From: Kiritimatiellia bacterium
GTDB taxonomy: Bacteria > Verrucomicrobiota > Kiritimatiellia > RFP12 > UBA1067
Direction of reading: 5' to 3'
NCBI GenBank assembly: GCA_017959645.1
Contig: JAGDAE010000168.1
Coordinates: forward strand, 1 to 10,366
Length of the DNA: 10,366 nucleotides
Of this stretch, positions 1-8,094 are shown piece by piece (the first letter of the stretch is position 1; each line of letters begins with the position of its first letter). Both the position numbers and the translations under genes were made by a program. The notes under the pieces were generated by a model. That model searched no databases. It saw nothing but the letters and a program-made list of their open reading frames with translations, and was not told where the DNA came from.

Positions 1-594
1 TACGGGAAATCTTCCGGGGATCTGCCGACGCCGTCCAAGGTCGGTTGCCGGTTCGCCGGCTGGCGAGATCAAGATGGAAATAGCGTCGACGGAGTCGTGG
101 TTTCAAATGCGGCCAATGTCGTGCTCTACGCTTCGTGGGAACCGATAACGTATCCGGTGAGATTTTCGCCCGGTTCCGGTTCGGGAACGATGAAAGAGCA
201 GACATTCTACTACGGCATTGAACAGCCGCTGTCCTCCAACGGATTTTCGAATGCCGGATGTGCCTTCGCCGGCTGGTCCACGAACAGCGCCAGCGTTGTC
301 GACTATCTCGACGGCGATATCTTCGTCAGCAAGGCATTGGACGGAACGAGCTACAATTTGACGGCGGTATGGACCAGTCTGACGTATCGGGTTACATACG
401 TCGCCGGCACCGTTGTCAAATCTGAAGATCTGCAATACGGCGGCAAATACGGCGACATGCCGTCTCCGGATCCGCGCGAACATTACGATTTCGCCGGATG
501 GTACACGAGCCTTGTCGGTGGCAGCTTGGTAACTTCCAATTCAATTGTTTCCGCCGACAAGGATCACTCGCTATATGCCCATTGGAAAGCAAAA
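1..594 (+). repeat. Three Listeria-Bacteroides (InlB B-type / Flg_new) repeats within the surface protein
   Basis: Three consecutive units are visible at 1-144 (the first cut by the window edge), 145-378 and 379-594. Each has the family's signature: a YG or GG turn followed by a P-containing loop, then the invariant FAGW (residues 18-21, 89-92 and 164-167 counted from base 1), then a polar stretch and a closing hydrophobic-aromatic strand ending in W (LYASW, LTAVW, LYAHW). Unit length is about 70-78 residues, normal for this family. These repeats form small ubiquitin-like beta folds in secreted proteins. Protein conservation is clear, but the DNA copies are well diverged, so the array is old. 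Confidence 0.88.
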
Positions 595-3500
595 GACGGA
601 GGATTCGAAGATGTCATAGGGGACGAGCGCATCTATTGCGAATCACGCGGTGACAATGGCGCTCCCAAATGGTATGTGAACGGCGGCATGATAACCGCGC
701 CTTACGATTATCCCAATACCAATACGGCGGCGACGTTGATGTTGACGATCGATTCCGATTGCGGCGGAACGCTTTCGTTTTGGTGGATGCTGGAACACGA
801 TTCACCGAGTCAAGAACATCAGATTTTCACGGTTGACTGCCTTGCAGAGCCATTGAAGCCTGACACCACGTTCAACCCGGAATGGGTCGGCAATCCAACC
901 GATCCACAGTATGGCATCTGGTATGAAACCAATGTCGTGGTGAATGCCGGCAAGAGAGACATCGCTTTCAGCTTTGCTACCGGGGGAGAGAAGTGGAATT
1001 GCGCCGAATTCAAAGGCAACATCCGCGCCAATGTCTCGAACATTGTTTTTCGCGAGTGGGAGCGTATCGATCTGCCGGCGGCGGAAACAGGGCTTGTATT
1101 CGACGGTTTGGCGCAGACCGGGGTCGTGGAAGGAGTCGGCTTCATTTTGACCGGCAATGTCGCCACGAATGCCGGCGAGTATACGGCGAAGGCAACGCTG
1201 GATGCAGGAAATGCGTGGAACCGCATAGGCGGCACCGGAGAGCAGGATATAAAGTGGAGCATCGCGCCGAAGATCGTCGACGTCGCCCCGGAGGTAGAGT
1301 TTGCCGACATCGTATTCACCTACGACGCGAAAGTGAAGAAGAACGAGTTCGAGATTCCCGGTTCGCTGACGGAAGACTGCGGCAGGATAGACGTATCTTT
1401 CGATTACTGCACCAACAACGCAGCCGGCGGCTTGATCGTGCTGGGCTCCAGCGGAGTCTCCGAGGTCGGCGAGTATGTCGTCGTCGCCAAATTGTCGTTT
1501 GCGGAAGACACAGGAAACTACAGATTGGCCGAAACCAACCTTTTCGCAAAACTGACCATATTGGACATGTCTTCAAAAGTGGAAAAACCGTCCGCCAGAG
1601 AGAATATCGTCTATACCGGATCCATGATCGAGGGCGTTGGCGGCGGCTACGGATACGTCTTGACCGGAAATGTCGCGACGAACGCCGGCGAATATGTCGC
1701 GACGGCGAAACTGGACGCCGGCTTTGTCTGGGCCGACGGATCGCCGGAAGTGCTGGAGATCCCATGGTCGATCGCAAAGGCCAGATACGACATGTCGGAC
1801 GTGGTTGCCGGAGATGCGGTTTTCGACTATGACGGTACGGCAAAGCTCTTGAATGTCGCCAATCTTCCGGACGGCGTCGTGGCTTCCTGCAACGGCGACG
1901 GAAGGTGCGAGGCCGGCGTATATGCCGTCGAGGTTGAATTTTTCGGCGACTGGACCAATTACGAATATGTGGCGCCGACCAATTTCACGCTCACGGTAAA
2001 ACCGGTTCCGGCCGCGCCCGATTCGCGCATCCCGGTCGCGGTTCCGGCGCCGGTGGCCGGTCTCCTGTACGACGGCCTGTGCAAGACCGGCGTTGTCGAA
2101 TCGGCAGGCTTCACGCTGGCCGGAAACGTCGCGACGAACGCCGGGGAACATGTCGCGACGGCAAGGCTGTCCGACGGCTACAAATGGAGCGACGGCTCGG
2201 CGGAGGATATGCAGATCAAATGGAGCATCGCCAGAGCGGAGCATGACATTTCGGGCGTTGGCGGTCTTGGATATTTCGCATACGACGGCACGGACAAGAC
2301 TTTCTCGCTGACCAACCTTCCCGATGGCGTCGTCGCCGTCTATTCCGGCAATATACAGTCGGAACCCGACATCTACGAGGTCAAGGTCGATTTCATCGTC
2401 GACGAAACCAACTATCTGCCGATAGCGGCCAGGACCTATACTTTGGAAGTTTCCGAAGAGGTCGAGAAGCCGGAGACGGCTCAGGAGCGGTTCGTCTATT
2501 CAGGCGTCGCCACAACCGGCGTTGTCGAATCGGCGGGCTTCACGCTGACCGGGAATGTAGCGACGAACGCCGGCGAGTACGTCGCGGTCGCAAAACTGAA
2601 GAACGGTTACCGCTGGGCGGACGGCTCGCTTGGAGATGAGGAAATTCCGTGGACGATCGCGAAGGCGGTCTATGACATGGGCGGCGTGTTGTTCCCGGAC
2701 GGCGAGTATGGTTTCGACGGCGAACCGAAGTCGCTTGCGGTGGAAGGACCGTTGCCGGCCGGCGTCGCGGTTTCGTATTCCGGCAACGGGCAGACCGAAC
2801 CCGGCGTCTACGAGATCGAGGCGGCGTTCTCCGGAGACGGCGCGAATTACGAACCGATACCTCCGATGAAGGCGAAATTGACGATCGTCGCCGCAGATCC
2901 GTCGCCGGAAGGCGAACTTTTCCCGGTCGAAGAGTCACTCGGCGAATTCGACGCTTCGCAGGCGTTTACCTACAACGGCTGGCTCAAGGATGCCGACGGC
3001 AAGATCGCCGGCGCCATCACGGTGAAGACCGGCAAGGCGAAAGCGGGCAAAAATTCAAAAGTAACGATCTCCTACACCCTGCTGGGCGGGAAGAAGACCA
3101 CAGTACGGACCGAAATCGCCCCGGGCGGCATGCCGGTCGACGAATCAGGCATCGTCTACGGGGCGCTCGGGCTCTCGGGTTCGTTCAAGGGCTACACGGT
3201 CGAAGCCGCCAAGGATTTGACCAAGTCGAAAATCGCCGCCGAAAAGGCGCTGGCCGGCAAATATCCGGCCGGGGTCTGGACTTTCGCGTTCGACACCGGC
3301 TCCGGATACGCCGGGTTCTCGGCGACGCTCGCCAAGAAGGGCAAGGCGAAGATTTCGGGGTATCTGCCCGACGGAACCAAAATATCCGTTTCGGCCCAAG
3401 GGGCGCTCGGCGAAACGGCGTTCGCGGTACCGTGCGCGTATTCGAAAAAGAACGTGTCGTTCGGTTTCGTTTTGTGGCTGCCTCTCGACGGAACGCCGGC

Positions 3501-3951
3501 GTCGGTGGTGGATGTATCCGCCGACGGCTGGGAATGCGAAAAGGGCGCCGCGCATACGACTCTCGCCGACGGCACGCTGCGGCTGCTGATGGAGATTCCC
3601 GCCTTCAGGGAATACATCGGCGAACTCGACGGCTTCGATCTGCTGCCGTCGACGTTTACCGTCCGGAACGGGAAGATTCTGCGCGAAAAGACGGTCGGCA
3701 AGGTCAAGGCCAAGGACGGCGACCCGTACGTCGACTACCGCGCCGGCCAGACGCCGGCCAATCTGCCGGCGCTGAAGCTGGCCTGCGCGGCGAAGACGGG
3801 GCTGGTCAGCGGCTCGTTCAAACTGTACTATCTTTCGGGCGGCAGGCTGAAGACCGACACCGTGACGGTCCGCGGGGTAATGTCCGGCGGGGAATTTTTC
3901 GGCAGCGGGGCGGTCAAGAAGCAGGGCGCGTTCGCAATCGCCGGGGAATAG
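1..3951 (+). CDS. Giant repeat-rich surface/secreted protein, 3' part (5' end outside window)
   Basis: The reading frame is open from base 1, so the gene starts upstream; 1316 residues are visible before the TAG at 3949-3951. The codons before the first possible GTG start (97) already encode the first half of a repeat whose second half follows it, so that GTG is internal. Visible domains, numbering residues from base 1, are three Listeria-Bacteroides (InlB B-type) repeats (1-198), a beta-sandwich module with SFWW (259-262; 199-355), four two-domain YDG/MBG-like super-repeats (356-966) and a beta-rich C-terminal region (967-1316). No catalytic motif is seen. Repeats of these kinds are typical of extracellular adhesins and stalk-like proteins, so a cell-surface or secreted role is inferred. 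The signal peptide would lie in the missing part. Base composition rises along the gene: by hand count 28/60 GC at 541-600 against 43/60 at 3721-3780. The gene ends 9 bases before uvrA. The exact function and ligand are unknown. Confidence 0.9.
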   Translation, partial: YGKSSGDLPTPSKVGCRFAGWRDQDGNSVDGVVVSNAANVVLYASWEPITYPVRFSPGSGSGTMKEQTFYYGIEQPLSSNGFSNAGCAFAGWSTNSASVVDYLDGDIFVSKALDGTSYNLTAVWTSLTYRVTYVAGTVVKSEDLQYGGKYGDMPSPDPREHYDFAGWYTSLVGGSLVTSNSIVSADKDHSLYAHWKAKDGGFEDVIGDERIYCESRGDNGAPKWYVNGGMITAPYDYPNTNTAATLMLTIDSDCGGTLSFWWMLEHDSPSQEHQIFTVDCLAEPLKPDTTFNPEWVGNPTDPQYGIWYETNVVVNAGKRDIAFSFATGGEKWNCAEFKGNIRANVSNIVFREWERIDLPAAETGLVFDGLAQTGVVEGVGFILTGNVATNAGEYTAKATLDAGNAWNRIGGTGEQDIKWSIAPKIVDVAPEVEFADIVFTYDAKVKKNEFEIPGSLTEDCGRIDVSFDYCTNNAAGGLIVLGSSGVSEVGEYVVVAKLSFAEDTGNYRLAETNLFAKLTILDMSSKVEKPSARENIVYTGSMIEGVGGGYGYVLTGNVATNAGEYVATAKLDAGFVWADGSPEVLEIPWSIAKARYDMSDVVAGDAVFDYDGTAKLLNVANLPDGVVASCNGDGRCEAGVYAVEVEFFGDWTNYEYVAPTNFTLTVKPVPAAPDSRIPVAVPAPVAGLLYDGLCKTGVVESAGFTLAGNVATNAGEHVATARLSDGYKWSDGSAEDMQIKWSIARAEHDISGVGGLGYFAYDGTDKTFSLTNLPDGVVAVYSGNIQSEPDIYEVKVDFIVDETNYLPIAARTYTLEVSEEVEKPETAQERFVYSGVATTGVVESAGFTLTGNVATNAGEYVAVAKLKNGYRWADGSLGDEEIPWTIAKAVYDMGGVLFPDGEYGFDGEPKSLAVEGPLPAGVAVSYSGNGQTEPGVYEIEAAFSGDGANYEPIPPMKAKLTIVAADPSPEGELFPVEESLGEFDASQAFTYNGWLKDADGKIAGAITVKTGKAKAGKNSKVTISYTLLGGKKTTVRTEIAPGGMPVDESGIVYGALGLSGSFKGYTVEAAKDLTKSKIAAEKALAGKYPAGVWTFAFDTGSGYAGFSATLAKKGKAKISGYLPDGTKISVSAQGALGETAFAVPCAYSKKNVSFGFVLWLPLDGTPASVVDVSADGWECEKGAAHTTLADGTLRLLMEIPAFREYIGELDGFDLLPSTFTVRNGKILREKTVGKVKAKDGDPYVDYRAGQTPANLPALKLACAAKTGLVSGSFKLYYLSGGRLKTDTVTVRGVMSGGEFFGSGAVKKQGAFAIAGE
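595..1065 (+). other. Beta-sandwich module with LSFWW core in the surface protein
   Basis: A single non-repeated region of about 157 residues sits between the InlB-type repeats and the super-repeats. Its order of motifs is a strand ending TLMLTID, a GGTLSFWW strand (SFWW at residues 259-262), a loop rich in D, P and N, a VVVNAGKRDIAFSF strand pair and a closing VSNIVF strand. This resembles a jelly-roll-like module I associate with large Kiritimatiellota and Verrucomicrobia proteins, where LSFWWK, 'V.AG.H.L.W.Y' and VD.V.F recur. The resemblance is from memory, so the family name and any carbohydrate or protein ligand are uncertain. Several cysteines are present, but I cannot assign disulphides. 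Confidence 0.55.
1066..2898 (+). repeat. Four tandem copies of a two-domain YDG/MBG-like super-repeat in the surface protein
   Basis: Each super-repeat pairs two small beta domains. Type 1 units lie at 1066-1278, 1579-1785, 2029-2241 and 2461-2670. They share a Y/F-x-G opening, a TGVVE-like turn, the near-invariant GNVATNAGE block, a K/R-L strand, a W(A/S)DGS-like turn in three of the four and a closing W-S/T-I-A strand. Type 2 units lie at 1279-1578, 1786-2028, 2242-2460 and 2671-2898. They share YDG or FDG, LPDGV or LPAGV, SGN-type turns, G-x-Y-x-V strands and a terminal NY...LTV strand. The GNVATNAGE block starts near 1153, 1666, 2122 and 2551, so the period shortens from 513 to 456 to 429 bases. 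The last two type 1 units are about 90% identical over 60 bases (2086-2145 against 2515-2574), with 32 of the first 33 bases matching, which points to recent duplication. The arrangement suggests a stiff extracellular stalk. Confidence 0.85.
2899..3948 (+). other. C-terminal beta-rich region of the surface protein, possible lineage-specific anchoring or export region
   Basis: The last 350 residues (967-1316) are compositionally unlike the stalk, being rich in K, G, A and S. They contain three related strand-turn-strand patterns: around 3019-3108 (GKAKAGKNSKVTISY then GGKKTT), around 3307-3399 (GFSATLAKKGKAKISG then DGTKISVSA) and around 3778-3873 (LACAAKTGLVSGSFKLYY then GGRLKTDTVTV). The protein ends GSGAVKKQGAFAIAGE with no LPXTG, no PEP-CTERM-like hydrophobic helix plus basic tail, and no hydrophobic C-terminal membrane segment. 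I recall similar 'YNGWL.D..G...G..TVK' regions at the ends of large Kiritimatiellota proteins, but I know of no assigned function. A role in export or attachment is only a guess from position. Confidence 0.45.
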
Positions 3952-3960
3952 CGCGAAGCG

Positions 3961-6696
<2,736 letters not shown>

Positions 6697-6739
6697 AACG
6701 CCAGACGCGACCGGCCCGGTGCCGGCGAGGCGGAAAATA

Positions 6740-6748
6740 TGATATAAT
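6740..6748 (+). promoter_or_regulatory. Extended -10 promoter for metY (TGATATAAT)
   Basis: The 83-base gap between uvrA and metY contains a perfect sigma-70-type -10 hexamer, TATAAT (6743-6748), preceded by the extended -10 dinucleotide TG one base upstream. No recognisable -35 hexamer stands at 16-18 bases upstream, where the sequence is GC-rich (for example TGCCGG at 6720-6725); an extended -10 often compensates for this. Transcription would start near 6755, giving a leader of about 25 bases with a tandem AATTGG hexamer (6758-6763 and 6764-6769). The leader is too short for a SAM or similar riboswitch. The AT-rich patch stands out sharply from its surroundings. Confidence 0.72.
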
Positions 6749-6779
6749 ACGCAAAACAATTGGAATTGGAAAACAGACC

Positions 6780-8054
6780 ATGAAAATAGATACTCTTTGC
6801 GTGCAGGGCGGCTGGTCGCCGAAGTGCGGAGAATCGCGTCAGGTGCCAATCTACCAGACGACGACGTTCAAGTACGATACGACGCAGCATATGGCCGATC
6901 TGTTCGACCTGAAGGCGTCCGGCTATTTCTACACGCGTCTGGCGAATCCGACGAACGACGAGGTTGCGAAGAAGATCGCCGCGCTGGAGGGCGGCGTGGC
7001 GGCGATTCTGACCTCGTCGGGGCAGGCGGCGTCGACGTTCGCGATTCTCAACCTCTGCTCGGCCGGCGACCATGTCGTCTCGTCGGCCCAGATCTACGGC
7101 GGAACCTTCAACCTCTTCGCGGTGTCTCTGAAGAAGCTCGGCATCGAGTTCACGTTCGTCGACCCCAATGCCGACGAGAAGACGATCCAGGCGGCGTTCC
7201 GCCCCAACACCAAATGCGTATTCGGCGAGACCGTGTCGAATCCGTCGGGAGTCGTCCTCGACATCGCCAAGTTCGCGAAGATCGCCCACCGCAACGGAGT
7301 TCCGCTGATCGTCGACAACACCTTTCCGACGCCGGTGCTGTGCCGTCCGATAAAGTTCGGATGCGATATCGTCACCCATGCGACCACGAAGTACATGGAC
7401 GGACATTCCTCGCAGGTCGGCGGCTGCATCGTCGATTCCGGCAATTTCGACTGGGAGAAGCACGCCGGGAAATTCCCCGGGCTTGTCGAGCCGGACGCAA
7501 GCTACCACGGGCTTTCGTACACGAAGACGTTCGGCAAGCTCGCGTACATCGTCAAATGCACGGCGCATCTGATGCGCGATTTCGGGTCGATACCCTCGCC
7601 GTTCAACGCGTTTCTGGTCAACATAGGCCTCGAGTCGCTGCATGTGAGAATACGCCGCCACGCCGAATCGGCGCTCAGGATAGCGAAATGGCTCAAGACC
7701 CGCAAGAAGGTGGCGTGGGTCAATTTCGCGGGGCTTCCCGACTCGCCCTATCGCAGGCTGATGAAGAAGCAGTTCGACGGTCCGGCGCCGTGCGGCGTGA
7801 TGACGTTCGGCATAAAAGGCGGCCGGAAGGCGTCGATAAAGTTCATGGATTCGCTCAAGCTGATCGGCATCGTGACCCATGTCGCCGACGCGTGGAGCTG
7901 CGTGCTGCACCCGGCTTCGCACACCCACCGCCAGCTTACCGACAAGCAGCTGAAGGAGGCGGGAATACCGCCGGATCTCATCCGTCTGTCGGTCGGTCTC
8001 GAAGATCCCGACGATCTGATAGCCGACCTCGAGCAGGCGCTCGCCAAGGTATGA
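6780..8054 (+). CDS. metY: O-acetylhomoserine sulfhydrylase (PLP-dependent, Cys/Met metabolism family)
   Basis: This 424-residue cytosolic enzyme is expected to convert O-acetyl-L-homoserine and sulfide to L-homocysteine, the direct-sulfhydrylation branch of methionine synthesis. The gamma-family PLP fold is complete. Y51 and R53 (YTR) of the neighbouring subunit and S79-S80-G81 contact the cofactor phosphate, Y106 (IYGGTFNLF) stacks on the ring, D179 (VDNTF) binds the pyridine nitrogen, K204 (TTKYMDGHS) forms the Schiff base and R402 (IRLSVGLED) binds the substrate carboxylate. Gln82 in SSGQAA and the HPASHTHRQ motif (377-385) favour MetY over cystathionine gamma-synthase or beta-lyase, which usually have SGMAA. 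Length is normal for MetY. The ATG at 6780 matches the family N-terminus. The Shine-Dalgarno is weak (GGA at 6768-6770, nine bases upstream). It has its own extended -10 promoter, and no other methionine gene is nearby. Acetyl versus succinyl or phospho-homoserine preference cannot be read from sequence alone. Confidence 0.92.
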   Translation: MKIDTLCVQGGWSPKCGESRQVPIYQTTTFKYDTTQHMADLFDLKASGYFYTRLANPTNDEVAKKIAALEGGVAAILTSSGQAASTFAILNLCSAGDHVVSSAQIYGGTFNLFAVSLKKLGIEFTFVDPNADEKTIQAAFRPNTKCVFGETVSNPSGVVLDIAKFAKIAHRNGVPLIVDNTFPTPVLCRPIKFGCDIVTHATTKYMDGHSSQVGGCIVDSGNFDWEKHAGKFPGLVEPDASYHGLSYTKTFGKLAYIVKCTAHLMRDFGSIPSPFNAFLVNIGLESLHVRIRRHAESALRIAKWLKTRKKVAWVNFAGLPDSPYRRLMKKQFDGPAPCGVMTFGIKGGRKASIKFMDSLKLIGIVTHVADAWSCVLHPASHTHRQLTDKQLKEAGIPPDLIRLSVGLEDPDDLIADLEQALAKV

Positions 8055-8078
8055 TGCGCCGCGGCGGCGCGGAAAAAC

Positions 8079-8084
8079 AGGAGG
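8079..8084 (+). promoter_or_regulatory. Strong Shine-Dalgarno AGGAGG for the membrane/TPR gene
   Basis: AGGAGG lies 10 bases before the ATG at 8095 and fixes that start. It is the only near-perfect ribosome binding site in the window; uvrA and metY have weak ones. The remaining 40-base gap after metY has a GC-rich hairpin (GCGCCG at 8056-8061, CGGCGC at 8065-8070, three-base loop) without a following T-run. No promoter-like AT-rich element is visible here, so read-through from metY is likely. Confidence 0.8.
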
Positions 8085-8094
8085 GAATCAGGAA

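Noticed and set aside
1066..2898. CRISPR or non-coding tandem repeat
   Set aside because: The repetition is in protein-coding domains with irregular DNA periods (513, 456 and 429 bases) that preserve the reading frame; there are no short identical repeats with unique spacers.
97..3951. GTG at 97 as the start of the surface-protein gene
   Set aside because: The frame is open to base 1, and codons 1-32 encode the first half of an InlB-type repeat (FAGW at residues 18-21) that continues through the GTG. The gene is simply cut by the window edge.
6711..6725. CCGGC/GCCGG inverted repeat after uvrA as a terminator
   Set aside because: The stem is five base pairs with no T-run downstream; it is likely chance in GC-rich sequence.
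6697..6779. SAM or other methionine-linked riboswitch upstream of metY
   Set aside because: The transcribed leader would be only about 25 bases and the whole gap is 83 bases, too short, with no conserved riboswitch core visible.
8056..8070. GC-rich hairpin after metY as an intrinsic terminator
   Set aside because: The stem is only 6 bp with a 3-base loop and is followed by GGAAAAACA rather than a T-run, so it does not fit a rho-independent terminator on either strand.
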